From Culex pipiens pallens (taxonomy: Eukaryota > Arthropoda > Insecta > Diptera > Culicidae), in contig NC_068937.1 of NCBI RefSeq assembly GCF_016801865.2, positions 126,755,818 to 126,819,817 of the forward strand: 64,000 bases of DNA, given 5' to 3'. Positions 1-11,697 of the stretch are shown here, in pieces. The notes beneath the pieces are model-generated. The model worked only from the letters and a program-made list of their open reading frames with translations, did no database searches and had not been told where the DNA came from. The translations under genes were made by a program, and so were the position numbers. Each line of letters begins with the position of its first letter. Positions within the stretch are counted from its first letter, which is position 1.

Positions 1-379
1 TTACCCAACTGAAATTTTGAGTGTTTTTTTTTTCGAAAATGCGCAGTATTGTGATTTTTTTTTGTTTTTTTCAAAAAGGGTTGTCATTACATTCGAAATG
101 TATGAAAACATTCTGATCATTTGATACCCATAATAGTGGAAAACTGAAATTTTGAGTATTTTTTCAAAAATACGTTGTTTTGTAAAAATTTTGAGTAATT
201 TCAAAAAAAATTTATGCTATAACAAATGTATGAAAAAAATTCCAATCATTTAATGCCAATATTGCAAAAAACGTAAAAATACGTAGTTTTGTAACAATGT
301 TCAGTATTTTCAAAAAAAATGTATGACATCAAAATGTATAACAAAAACGCGATCATTTGATACACATATTACAATAACA
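1..379. repeat. Degenerate AT-rich tandem repeat (left flank of retroposon)
   Basis: About three diverged units of roughly 120 bp recur, each with a 'TTTTGAGT' stretch, a poly-A/T run, 'AATGTATGA' and 'GATCATTTGATAC'-like motifs. The same type of sequence resumes at 4277-4370 after the retroposon at 402-4276, so the retroposon inserted into this repeat. Open frames through here are low-complexity and not genes. Confidence 0.6.
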
Positions 380-401
380 AATATTTTGAGTTTTTTTAGA
401 G
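380..401. repeat. Target-site duplication, left copy (22 bp)
   Basis: A 22-bp stretch beginning AATATTTTGAG and ending TTTAGAG is repeated exactly at 4277-4298, immediately outside the retroposon. A duplication this long is typical of target-primed reverse transcription and not of cut-and-paste transposition or LTR integration. Confidence 0.85.
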
Positions 402-425
402 CATGAGCATGAGCATGAGCATGAG
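402..425 (-). repeat. Hexanucleotide 3' tail of retroposon copy 1
   Basis: Four tandem CATGAG units (CTCATG on the minus strand) stand exactly between the 22-bp target duplication and the body. The second copy of the family ends with the same motif at about 57888-57906. Confidence 0.8.
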
Positions 426-1339
426 AGATCACCCATGGTTGCCCCTCCGTTGCTGAACAGAACCGTAATATCCTTTCAGCACTACTGATCATAGGCTTCG
501 ACGATCTAGTGGTGTTTCCCTTATCAACAGCATGTATGAATGCGCTGAAAAGATAAAACACCATGATTGCTAAAGCAAGATCAGTTGCGAATAGGTAACA
601 GTCATTGGCCACCAACGGCGCCCGCCATGTCAGTTTGTAGATCTCGATTTTAAGGGACGGGAATGTTAGTTAGCGCAGGTTGCTACTAGGGCAGCTGATT
701 TACTCTGTGCTTACACCCCACAAGCGCCAGGAACCTGAAAATTGGTTAGTAGGATAGGGTGTTTGGTCAGGATTCATCATAGAAGATGATGATGCGACCC
801 AAAATCGTAGTGTTTGTTGAAAGGTATTATATTTTATTCTCAAGGCAAACAATCGCTTGCTGCGGATGAGACATTTCCCGTTTAACTGTTGTTAAATTTT
901 TAATGAGATGGTTTAATCTTAGACAGCCGGCTGTGGAAAGATAAAACCAAATAATATTTGTTTATAGTATGAGGTGTTAAACGCAATGCTGCAATGATAG
1001 CGTAGTCTGATTTTTAATTATATAATCATTTAGTTCATGAATTTGTTACGGAATAGACGCGACGAACTCAATCATCAAGTGCCTTCCTATCTTCTTTATA
1101 TTAGCTAGATAAGGTATTGATTTTCGTTGCCTCTCGAGCTACGATGCTATGGAGAGGGCTTAACACACAAACAACCGACGTCGAGCCCTCCGAGCTACGG
1201 AGCTATGGGAAGGTCTTTTAAACACAAAAAGACTAGCGCACCACACGACGTTCTTGATGAATCAAAATAATTTTGTTACGCGATAAACCTAACGAACTCG
1301 GATCGTTTTAATCGAAAACTATATCACAATTCACGACAC

Positions 1340-4275
1340 AACACGGCACACACAAAAAAAAATCACTTTTCACTCCGAATATTTTTTTACGACCACGCGC
1401 TCCCTTTGCCAATTATGCACTGATGACGCTGCATTTTCAGAGGGTAATCTTCTCCTCGCAGCGCACAATTCACGACAAAAATGCGAAACAAAAGGCACAA
1501 ACAAAAAAAAAATGTTTTTTTTCACTCCGAATATTTTTTACGACCACGCGCTCCCTTTGCCAATTATGCACTGATGACGCTGCATTTTCAGAGGGTAATC
1601 TTCTCCTCGCAGCGCACAATTCACGACAAAAATGCGAAACAAAAGGCACAAAAAAAAAATAAAAATTTTTTTCACTCCGAATATTTTTTACGACCGCGCG
1701 CTCCCTTTGCCAATTATGCACTGATGACGCTGCATTTTCAGAGGGTAATCTTCTCCTCGCAACGCACAATTCACGACAAAAATGCGAAACAAAAGGCACA
1801 CACAAAAAAAAAATCACTTTTCACTCCGAATATTTTTTTACGACCACGCGCTCCCTTTGCCAATTATGCACTGATGACGCTGCATTTTCAGAGGGTAATC
1901 TTCTCCTCGCAGCGCACAATTCACGACAAAAATGCGAAACAAAAGGCACAAACAAAAAAAAAATTTTTTTTTCACTCCGAATATTTTTTACGACCGCGCG
2001 CTCCCTTTGCCAATTATGCACTGATGACGCTGCATTTTCAGAGGGTAATCTTCTCCTCGCAACGCACAATTCACGACAAAAATGCGAAACAAAAGGCACA
2101 CACAAAAAAAAAATCACTTTTCACTCCGAATATTTTTTTACGACCACGCGCTCCCTTTGCCAATTATGCACTGATGACGCTGCATTTTCAGAGGGTAATC
2201 TTCTCCTCGCAGCGCACAATTCACGACAAAAATGCGAAACAAAAGGCACAAACAAAAAAAAAAAATTTTTTTTTCACTCCGAATATTTTTTACGACCGCG
2301 CGCTCCCTTTGCCAATTATGCACTGATGACGCTGCATTTTCAGAGGGTAATCTTCTCCTCGCAACGCACAATTCACGACAAAAATGCGAAACAAAAGGCA
2401 CAAACAAAAAAAAAATTTTTTTTTCACTCCGAATATTTTTTACGACCGCGCGCTCCCTTTGCCAATTATGCACTGATGACGCTGCATTTTCAGAGGGTAA
2501 TCTTCTCCTCGCAGCGCACAATTCACGACAAAAATGCGAAACAAAAGGCACAAACAAAAAAAAAATTTTTTTTTCACTCCGAATATTTTTTACGACCGCG
2601 CGCTCCCTTTGCCAATTATGCACTGATGACGCTGCATTTTCAGAGGGTAATCTTCTCCTCGCAACGCACAATTCACGACAAAAATGCGAAACAAAAGGCA
2701 CACACAAAAAAAAAATCACTTTTCACTCCGAATATTTTTTTACGACCACGCGCTCCCTTTGCCAATTATGCACTGATGACGCTGCATTTTCAGAGGGTAA
2801 TCTTCTCCTCGCAGCGCACAATTCACGACAAAAATGCGAAACAAAAGGCACAAACAAAAAAAAAATTTTTTTTTCACTCCGAATATTTTTTACGACCGCG
2901 CGCTCCCTTTGCCAATTATGCACTGATGACGCTGCATTTTCAGAGGGTAATCTTCTCCTCGCAACGCACAATTCACGACAAAAATGCGAAACAAAAGGCA
3001 CACACAAAAAAAAAATCACTTTTCACTCCGAATATTTTTTTACGACCACGCGCTCCCTTTGCCAATTATGCACTGATGACGCTGCATTTTCAGAGGGTAA
3101 TCTTCTCCTCGCAGCGCACAATTCACGACAAAAATGCGAAACAAAAGGCACAAACAAAAAAAAAAAAAAATTTTTTCACTCCGAATATTTTTTACGACCG
3201 CGCGCTCCCTTTGCCAATTATGCACTGATGACGCTGCATTTTCAGAGGGTAATCTTCTCCTCGCAGCGCACAATTCACGACAAAAATGCGAAACAAAAGG
3301 CACAAACAAAAAAAAATTTTTTTTTTCACTCCGAATATTTTTTACGACCGCGCGCTCCCTTTGCCAATTATGCACTGATGACGCTGCATTTTCAGAGGGT
3401 AATCTTCTCCTCGCAACGCACAATTCACGACAAAAATGCGAAACAAAAGGCACACACAAAAAAAAAATCACTTTTCACTCCGAATATTTTTTTACGACCA
3501 CGCGCTCCCTTTGCCAATTATGCACTGATGACGCTGCATTTTCAGAGGGTAATCTTCTCCTCGCAGCGCACAATTCACGACAAAAATGCGAAACAAAAGG
3601 CACAAACAAAAAAAAAATTTTTTATCACTCCGAATATTTTTTACGACCGCGCGCTCCCTTTGCCAATTATGCACTGATGACGCTGCATTTTCAGAGGGTA
3701 ATCTTCTCCTCGCAACGCACAATTCACGACAAAAATGCGAAACAAAAGGCACACACAAAAAAAAAATCACTTTTCACTCCGAATATTTTTTTACGACCAC
3801 GCGCTCCCTTTGCCAATTATGCACTGATGACGCTGCATTTTCAGAGGGTAATCTTCTCCTCGCAGCGCACTATTCACGACAAAAATGCGAAACAAAAGGC
3901 ACAAACAAAAAAAAAAATTTTTTTTCACTCCGAATATTTTTTACGACCGCGCGCTCCCTTTGCCAATTATGCACTGATGACGCTGCATTTTCAGAGGGTA
4001 ATCTTCTCCTCGCAACGCACAATTCACGACAAAAATGCGAAACAAAAGGCACACACAAAAAAAAAATCACTTTTCACTCCGAATATTTTTTTACGACCAC
4101 GCGCTCCCTTTGCCAATTATGCACTGATGACGCTGCATTTTCAGAGGGTAATCTTCTCCTCGCAGCGCACAATTCACGACAAAAATGCGAAACAAAAGGC
4201 ACAAACAAAAAAAAAAATTTTTTTTCACTCCGAATATTTTTTACGACCGCGCGCTCCCTTTGCCAATTATGCACT
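1340..4275. repeat. 150-bp tandem array, about 20 units, dimeric higher-order pattern
   Basis: 'CACTCCGAATATTTTT' recurs at 1371, 1523, 1673, 1822, 1973 and on to about 4227, a spacing of 149-152 bp. Most of the array alternates two unit types: one with 'CACACACAAAAAAAAA..TCACTTTTCACTCC' and 'GACCACGCG', the other with 'CACAAACAAAAA' and 'GACCGCGCG'; the site 'CTCGCAACGCAC' versus 'CTCGCAGCGCAC' alternates in step. The higher-order period is therefore about 300 bp. Length changes sit in the A/T runs. Stop-free frames on both strands follow from the unit length near a multiple of 3 and are not genes. Confidence 0.9.
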
Positions 4276-4276
4276 C

Positions 4277-4298
4277 AATATTTTGAGTTTTTTTAGAG
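4277..4298. repeat. Target-site duplication, right copy (22 bp)
   Basis: Exact repeat of 380-401, directly abutting the 5' end (minus-strand sense) of the retroposon. Confidence 0.85.
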
Positions 4299-4886
4299 TT
4301 GAAAAATTGCATTTTCAAAATACAGAAAAAATACGTATTTTTGTGAAGATTTTCATGTAACTATAATTACAATGGATAGCTGGCTTTTTTATGATTCCAA
4401 AACACTTTTTTTTTACGTTTGCATGGTTTTTCATTCGATTATAGCCACCCCATATGCGATGCTAAACCCATGCTTGACTGTAAGTAATAACACCACTTCA
4501 AGAGTCGCGGTAAACCTTCGCATGTCTTCCTTCCTAGGCTGCTGCTGCACCGATATGGCGTCAAACAAGTTAATGTAATTAATTTTCATATCAACAACCG
4601 TTGCTATAGTTCTACAGAAAAAAAAGTTTTTTGTGGTTTATTTGAACTTTTTTCTTTCAAGGTTTCTGCTTTTCTTTTACATGTTTTTAGTTTTCAATAA
4701 GTTCAACAATTTGTCAGATTCATGCCTATTTTGCTGTTTTAAAAACACTGTTCAAAGAGAATATCTCCTTTGCCATTCTAAAGTCCCTTAGACGTAGTGG
4801 GTCTTGCGAGTAGTCGCTCACAGAAGCCACCCTCTATCGGCATGTCTTGTAAAGTTGGAACTTTCCCGGTGCAACCACCAACTTGA
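4299..4886. other. No gene seen
   Basis: AT-rich sequence: the first about 70 bp continue the repeat interrupted by the retroposon, the rest has no ORF with protein-like composition and no recognisable RNA. Confidence 0.5.
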
Positions 4887-5235
4887 GCTACGGCACTGCA
4901 AGAAGTCTTCCAGTATGCAATAAAATCACAAGTCTCACCCCAAACTATCGACAAGTTTTCCCGCGCTAATGATGTTCTTCCTAATTCGATCAGGGCCATG
5001 TGGGTGAACGATGCTTGAAAGGTGCAAGTCACAGAGGTACTCCAAAAGCCGGATGCCAACGACAAGAGGTTGAAAAAGTTATGCAAACTATGCGCAACTT
5101 TGACTGCCGATGGCGGAAGAAGCTGTTGAACGATTGTCAAACTTTGGCGCAGCAGCAATCGTCGATGTTGCCGACTTGGAAATGAGATCAAATGAAGGTG
5201 AAAATTATTACTTGAATTTATTGAAGCCTCTTTGA
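4887..5235 (+). pseudogene. Frameshifted coding remnant, function not recognised
   Basis: One frame from 4887 reads protein-like (ATALQEVFQYAIKSQ.., then ..FSRANDVLPNSIRAMWVND), meets a single stop at about 5016-5018, continues in frame (KVQVTEVLQKPDANDKRLKK..) and then jumps by one base near 5113-5120 into a frame that reads EEAVERLSNFGAAAIVDVAD.. and ends at a stop at 5233-5235. Charge pattern and codon usage look coding across both breaks, which suggests a decayed exon or retrocopy about 115 residues long. I do not recognise the family. The opposite-strand open frame over the same region is a shadow. It could also be an exon of a live gene with sequence errors, so confidence is modest. Confidence 0.4.
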
Positions 5236-6760
5236 AACCATTTTTGAAGGCTTGGAACTGAATTCAATAAACTTATCAGTACAATAGTATCATACTATTC
5301 ATGACTTCCTGTTCCAGGAAAACGAAATATCACAACACGTGTTCCCTCCCAGTCACAATTAATTTATTTCCCACCAGCCAGCTCAAATCGAATCAGTAAA
5401 ATTACATTTTGCAGTTGCAGCATTCTGTACAACCAAAGCAACATCCCACAAATCACAACTCGTTTTAGGGTTGCCAAAGAGGGCCAAGTGGGGCAAACTC
5501 TAATCACCACATTTAGATAACACTTCCACTGCAGTTCAAAGTTCACAATCCATTTGCAAAGATTGTCAATCAACATGATTTTTAATCAAGTCAAAATATC
5601 AGATGTAACGACCTCGTCGACCACAACCACGTTTCGAGTTGATTTTGAGAGCTTTTTGCCCTTCTATTTTTCTAGAAGTGAGGTAAAAGGGGAAAGGTTC
5701 CACCATTCAACCATATGTCAACCGTGTGTACTATACACAAACGACAAGCATGACACATCGGAGGCCAAACTTCCAATCCGATTGTAATGAAGTTTCTAAT
5801 TAAATTTTATCGATTTACTCGTTCCCCCAAGGGGGGAGGAACCTCTGTGACTACAAGGGGGAGGGGCCCATCAGGTTGACATGTGTTCATTTTAGTGACA
5901 TAGTGACAGAGATGATTTAGTTTTTAACAGTAACAGAGTGGGAGGTTAAATTGCACACTGAAAATAACTAAGATTCTTTTATGTTAACCTTTTTTAAATC
6001 AGTAAAACTGGTTTTCACTGTGTAATTGCACAAGCCACATTTCCAACTTCAATATAGCGTATGATGTAGTGTGTTTTAGTTGGCAGATTGGCGTTTAATT
6101 AAATTTAGCTTTAGATTAAAATAACTTGTGCTGTTGGTTTTGGGTGGGAATACACACGAACTCAATACCTTTGCAATTGATTTTATGTTAAATTTGTGTG
6201 GCGAATCTTATTGGTAACCAAAAATATGACATTTACAAAACATCATTTCAAATTGGTCTTAAAACATCAACTCATACATGAAAAGCCAGTGTTTTTAAAT
6301 AATAATTGAAATAATGGCTGGTTGACTGCACCGTATGACAGTTGACATCAGTACTCCTCCCAAGTACATATTTTCTCATAAAAGAACAAATCCCCCACCA
6401 AAAAAAGAGCCACAGAAAAAACGCTTTTCCTCACATGTCATGAAAACAAAAAGCACCACACGAAAAACGACCTCAAAAACACGACGATGTCATTTCGGCA
6501 GAAAGCGCGCGCGCTTTTCCTCGGAGGAAGGCAAAAACCCTTTTTCTCAGTCAAAGGAATTTTCTTCTGGGCGAGAGAGCGGCGCAAGCAAAACTTTATT
6601 TCATTTTAAATTACATACTTATAATGCCATTTATTTTCCGCAGCGTGCGAGCAGCAGCATTAAAGGACGACGACTAATGGCTGGTAATAATAGGAACAGC
6701 TTCCCTGCCAGCCACAGTTTTCGTGCTTGGAAAAGGGTGAGAGAAGGTAAAATAATACAT
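5236..6760. other. No gene seen
   Basis: Mixed-composition single-copy sequence. Open frames (for example the lysine-rich one at 6335-6781) run into simple sequence and lack family motifs or splice signals. GC-rich patches such as 6480-6590 stand out but I cannot assign them. Confidence 0.4.
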
Positions 6761-7137
6761 CATAAAATCATAAAATCATAAAATCATAAAATCATAAAAT
6801 CATAAAATCATAAAATCATAAAATCATAAAATCATAAAATCATAAAATCATAAAATCATAAAATCATAAAATCATAAAATCATAAAATCATAAAATCATA
6901 AAATCATAAAATCATAAAATCATAAAATCATAAAATCATAAAATCATAAAATCATAAAATCATAAAATCATAAAATCATAAAATCATAAAATCATAAAAT
7001 CATAAAATCATAAAATCATAAAATCATAAAATCATAAAATCATAAAATCATAAAATCATAAAATCATAAAATCATAAAACCATAAAATCATAAAATCATA
7101 AAATCATAAAATCATAAAATCATAAAATCATAAAATC
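6761..7137. repeat. Octanucleotide satellite (ATAAAATC)n, about 47 copies
   Basis: The 8-bp unit ATAAAATC repeats without interruption over about 377 bp. The only change I see is one T-to-C at 7080. The array begins abruptly after 'AATAATACAT' and ends at 'AAATCTAACAATTTTAC'. Such homogeneity indicates recent slippage or unequal exchange. Confidence 0.95.
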
Positions 7138-7955
7138 TAACAATTTTACTCCACTTAACCCCCACCGCGAAAACTCCATCCTGTCCTGTGCGATGTGCCA
7201 CCAGAGAGACAGTAATGAACTGCAAAGGCCTCTGTTTTCACCGAAGGCTTCCTGAAGTAAGAGTCCTTTCCGGGTGAAACACACTCACGCCCCGCGACCG
7301 GTGGACATCTGTTCCGCGTGCCAAGCTGTGCGAGTGCGGTTTTGTACCTTCTTAGGTGGTGGAAAAAGGGGAAAAAACTTCAATTTCCATGATAAATGTC
7401 TTTATTTCTTCTGGTTTAGGTTGGGTTTGAAGGAAGAGGCGTTTATTTTTACATTCGATTAAGACTTAGAAAACTTGGACGAGTATATTCGAAATAAAAA
7501 TCAAAAATTACACCAACCTTCCCAAAAAATAAGACCCCCCAAATGTTCTTATGTGTGAGACATCTGGTGAGGAAAAGTGATCGTTACTTTCTGACATCAG
7601 CGCGGTCCAAATTTTCGTTCCTGGCGTTCCCATGTCATCATTGGTGACGTTTGCTCGTCTCGAGAAATGCTCGGAGTTTTTTTTATGGCCAAACGATATG
7701 CTTCCAACGACCTCCTCACCCCCTCCCTCCACCATGCTAATGGTGGTTGCTGCGGGAGGGAGGGCCTACCCCACCTCCCCCAATGTTTACTTATATGGCT
7801 TGTCGCGATGATATGCTCACACCATTTTAATGCCTTGCTTTCTTCTTTTTTTCTGTGTGTCGTGAACACCCATAAACGATGCGATTGTGGGCAAACTGGG
7901 TGAAGTGACACAATGAGAAAAACAGGGGTTAAATTTGAAATTTCATTTTCAAAAA
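7138..7955. other. No gene seen
   Basis: Single-copy-looking, moderately GC-rich sequence (for example 7700-7790) without a supported ORF, RNA gene or TIR element. Confidence 0.4.
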
Positions 7956-7959
7956 TGAT

Positions 7960-8610
7960 CAATCCGTATAGTTTTTACCAAAAACTTATTTTATATTCAT
8001 TTTTTGAGTTGCAAAAAAAAATCTATTTTCAGCACAAGTCTATATTGAACGAGGGTTAACGAGTAGAATAAATATGATGAGTGCTGAAATAACAAGTTTT
8101 TAAATTTTTGAACAACAAACAAGAAAACACCCTTTGAATATTTTTTTTTTTTTTTCAAAAGAAACGTTATTCGTTATTGTCCAGTAAAATGAGTGTCTAA
8201 ATTAAAAACAGTATTGACAAGTATTTCTTTTCGATACAATTGCCGTTTGATTCACTTTTAAGCACTCAAATGGATGAAGAAATAGTAGTTTATGCAACAA
8301 GTGGCAAAAGATGATTTTTTCAGCACGAGCCGTATATTTATCCAACGAGGATCACCGAGTTACATAAACACGACGAGTGCTGAAATAATCAAGTTTTGCT
8401 ACGAGTTCCATACAACATTTTTTGCAATTCTGAAAAAAACCCTTTGAATGGAATTGTAGGTCAAAAGTTCATGTGTGTTAGTCAATTCACTGTTTGAATC
8501 AAAACAGTTTAAGTACAACTTTTCGAAACAAATGCTGAAAAGTTCAACTTTTTAGCATCCATTCCAGTGCTAAAAGGGTGAACTTTTCAGTATTTATTTT
8601 GAAAAGCGTT
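7960..8610. repeat. Diverged MITE-like modules with 'TTTCAGCAC..GAGTGCTGAAATA' arms
   Basis: Two related modules occur, about 8028-8160 and 8318-8460. Each has 'TTTTCAGCAC', a '..ACGAG..' segment, 'GAGTGCTGAAATAA' and later 'CACCCTTTGAAT/AACCCTTTGAAT'. The arms of each module are inverted relative to each other (TTTCAGCACxxG / GAGTGCTGAAA), as in small foldback DNA elements. Boundaries and target duplications are not clear. Confidence 0.45.
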
Positions 8611-8784
8611 TTTTTTCGAATCTGTTATATTTGGTAGAGAAAAGTAGGCTGTTTCGTCGTTCTAGAATGACAGGAAAAGTAAACAGTTTCAAGACGGAAT
8701 TGCAAAAAAGTACTATTCAGTTCTTTTATTTTTGCGATGGAAAAAGAAATTATCGGAAGAAATTATTTTTCTTTACAGAAATGA

Positions 8785-9680
8785 AGCTCCATATGAGCAA
8801 TTCTCTACCAAAACCGGAAATGGATTTTATTTGTATTTTTTTTATTTGACTCAAACTTTGTGGAGGCCTTCCCTATGACCAAATAAGCTATTTTGTGTCA
8901 TTGATTCACCCATACAAGTTTCATACAATTTTGGCAGCTGTCCATACAAAAATGGTAGGTATGTAAATATTCAAACAGCTGTAACTTTTGAGTGAATTTT
9001 CTGATCAATTTGGTGTCTTCGGCAAAGTTGTAGGTATTGTTGAGGACTTTTGAGAAAAAAATAGGTACACGGAAAAAAAATGCAGATTTTTTAATCAACT
9101 TTTTTTTGCACTCAATTTCCCAAAATAAGTATTTTTTGATTTTCGAGATTTTTTGATATGTTTTAGGGGACAAAAATCCGCAACTTTTGAGCTATAGAGA
9201 AACATGGTCAAAAAATCTGCCGCCGAGTTAAGAATTTTCAAAAATAATAGTCATTGTTTTTGCATGAAACTTTGATTTTTTCGGATTTTTGTCCCCTAAA
9301 ACATATCAAAAAATCTCGAAAATCAAAAAATACGTTTTTTGAGAAATTGAGTTTTAGTGAAAAAAAAAGTTGATTAAAAAATCTGCAATTTTTTTTCCGT
9401 GTACCTATTTTTTTCTCAAAAGTCCTCAACAATACCTACAACTTAGCCGAAGACACCAGAAAATTCACTCAAAAGTTACAGCTGTTTGAATATTTACAAA
9501 CCATTTTTGTATGGACATCAGCCAAAATTGTATGGAGTCTTGTATGGGTGAACCAATGACGCAACATAGCTTATTTGGTCATAGGGAAGGTCCCCACAAA
9601 GTTTAAGTCAAATAAAAAATACAAAAAATAAAAATGGTCGAAATCGGCCGATTTCGTAGAGAGTTGCTCATATGTAGTTT
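8785..9680. mobile_element. Foldback (inverted-repeat) element, arms of about 400 bp
   Basis: Left arm (about 8785-9190) and right arm (about 9265-9680) are reverse complements over nearly their whole length: 'ATATGAGCAATTCTCTA' (8791) pairs with 'TAGAGAGTTGCTCATAT' (9657), and 'GGGGACAAAAATCCG' (9168) with 'CGGATTTTTGTCCCC' (9282). A loop of about 75 bp lies between. The arm core ('GTAGGTAT..CTTCGGCAAAGTTG') is also related to the repeat at 20.8 and 23.6 kb. No coding content; open frames here are arm-derived. Confidence 0.75.
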
Positions 9681-9689
9681 TTATTGAAT

Positions 9690-11690
9690 TTTCGTCGCCT
9701 GATTCTTTGCTGTTGCCAGATATATCAATATTTTTGTCCATTCGAAAGATTTTTTTATTATTTATAATATTGTACACGGAAAACAAATCATGAAAATATT
9801 ACACATGAAAGTGAGTACATCTTTTGTTCCAGAATTCTATAGTACTTTATAAAAGGTTCATGGGTTACCTAGTAGGACCCTTTGAAACAGTAATCTAGAA
9901 TTATGGTTATTCAATTACTACTGAGGTCTGAAAAACATTTCCCACAGTGCCTCTCTCGCAGCATTGGGCCCCCTTCTGATGGCATGCTCTGGCCTGACAT
10001 GGCCTCCATCCCCTATCTCTGGGCCGTGGCGCGGCGGTGATTGCTCCGGCAATCAGTGTGGTGGGGATGATGGCAACATATTGCTGGCGCGCGGTAATGG
10101 GCTTCATTCTTGACGAGGACCACCCCCCCACTCCTCCTGTTCTTCACCCTCATTTTATGGCGTCTTTAGTAGAGATGAATTTCTTTTTTAGTGGAGGAAT
10201 TTCGCTGGGACAATCCCGAGATCGGGGACGATGACCATCCCTTGCGACCGAAGTTCGATGAAATTCCTGGCCGCTAATAATGTGAGTGATTGGAATTACT
10301 TTGGGCCAATTTGGGAACTCACAGCAGTTTGTTGGGTTCTTTGAGGGTGAAAATTTCGATTAAATGGTTTACAAGAAATTCCGGCGTGGGAAAACATATT
10401 TTTCATGAGAGAACAGAAAGGGGACGAAAAAAAAGTTCCCAATATAATGATGCTTGGTTTGCGTTGGAATGTTGTTTGCCATCCCCGAAGTGAGCAAATA
10501 AACCAACAGAAACGGCGACGTTCTTCAAGCTCGGTAATTAATTTTGTCCTTGAGACTTGGACCAGTTATGTCTGCGGGATACGAGAAGGAATTCCGCAAA
10601 GGGTTTCAAGAAGTATTTGATAATTATTTTACGATGACAATAAGGAGATGAGTACAAACTGAACAAATAATCAATGAAATTGTTATTATAAATAAAACTC
10701 AAACTCGTTGAGATTAAAATCAATCAGGGACTCGATTTAGTCAAACGATGCAATAAAATGTTTGATTAGAAATCAAAGCTAGAAATCACTCACTCAAAGC
10801 TGCCATGTGATACAATTTGTCACTCCGTCCAATCAACTAGTCTAATTCCTCGTGTCGATAAAACTATCAATCCATGTTCATCCCATTCCATCGTTTGAAG
10901 CTTGATCCAACAAAAAAGGACTAGCCCGATTTCGCAGAGCAACATCCCAAGAAATCGCCACTCTTTGGCCTTCATCACCATCGTGCACAGCTTACACCAT
11001 CATCACCATCGTCCAAAAGTGAACCTCCGATATCTGTGCGGAGAGCAACACCTGGTGCCCCATCCCCCTTCCTGGCCGTCCTGTAATCGTGCTGCTGTCA
11101 ACGTCCAGTCTCCACAACGCCGTGTCATCATCACTCAAAGCTGCCTTCCAGCTGATACCGCGCTGGAACCATGGCTAGATATAATACCCGGTTTCACTCG
11201 CTGGACGACCCTCAAATTGACATCCTGTGTCCGTCGTCTGGGAGAGTTCATCAATGATGGTGGGATACAGTTTTTTGTTGGTTCTGGTCTTTGAACATCG
11301 GGTCCTCTCCGAAATTAACATGCACAAGAAGCACTCGTTGCAGTGTACTTGATGTAGACGGAACGAACGGGGTGTTGCTCGAAACCACAAGCTTGATTCT
11401 GAGGTTTTAGGGGTGTTTACAGCTGCTCTATCATTCAGTAACAGTAGAAGCACTGGAATATAGTAAAAGAATTCAAATCCATAGCAAATGAAACAATCTG
11501 TCTAAAACATACAAAATATTTTTGAATTCGTCAAAATATGATTTAAGACAAGTCAAATATGATTAAATGTAACAGAACAATGAATATTAAATGCTTAAAC
11601 AGATATTTTCAACAACTTGCTCTGTTTACTTCTGATTAATGAAAAAAATGAAGGATGGCAGACAAAATCTTCAAGAAAAATCATCGTAGA
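9690..11690. other. No gene seen
   Basis: Contains GC-richer islands (9950-10140, 10990-11200) separated by AT-rich sequence. The longest open frame (10902-11294) is His/Ser-rich without a recognisable domain or splice context and I do not call it a gene. Confidence 0.4.
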
Positions 11691-11697
11691 CTGTATA

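Larger units (their letters stand above)
402..4276 (-). mobile_element. Non-autonomous retroposon, copy 1, with 150-bp 5' tandem array
   Basis: Read on the minus strand, the element starts at 4276 inside a 150-bp tandem array, passes through about 330 bp of linking sequence and a single-copy body (about 1000-427), and ends in four copies of a hexanucleotide (CATGAG on plus) at 402-425. Exact 22-bp duplications flank it. The body (about 402-960) aligns with 57340-57906 in the opposite orientation, including the blocks 'ACAGCCGGCTGT' and 'ATGGCGGGCGCCGTTGGTGG' and the tail. The linking part (1000-1330) contains its own imperfect duplication (GAGCTACG..GCTATGG near 1136 and 1190). No reverse transcriptase is encoded, so it would depend on a partner LINE. 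The hexanucleotide tail suggests a LINE that ends in short repeats instead of poly-A. Family name unknown to me. Confidence 0.75.

Noticed and set aside
310..615. Conserved small protein shared by 310-615 (minus) and 57694-57951 (plus)
   Set aside because: Similarity extends equally through non-coding parts of the retroposon body, and the frames diverge and end at different places, so shared ancestry of the element explains it.
1423..4360. Very long open frames on both strands (up to 481 codons)
   Set aside because: They are read-through of the 150-bp tandem array; the same peptide repeats in shifted frames on both strands and frame is kept only by chance of unit length.
6335..6781. 148-codon Lys/Arg/Ser-rich frame
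   Set aside because: Runs into the 8-bp satellite, has no homologous motif that I recognise and no splice signals; composition is explained by A-rich DNA.
6761..7137. CRISPR-like array or regularly spaced repeat
   Set aside because: There are no spacers; it is a contiguous 8-bp microsatellite in a eukaryotic genome.
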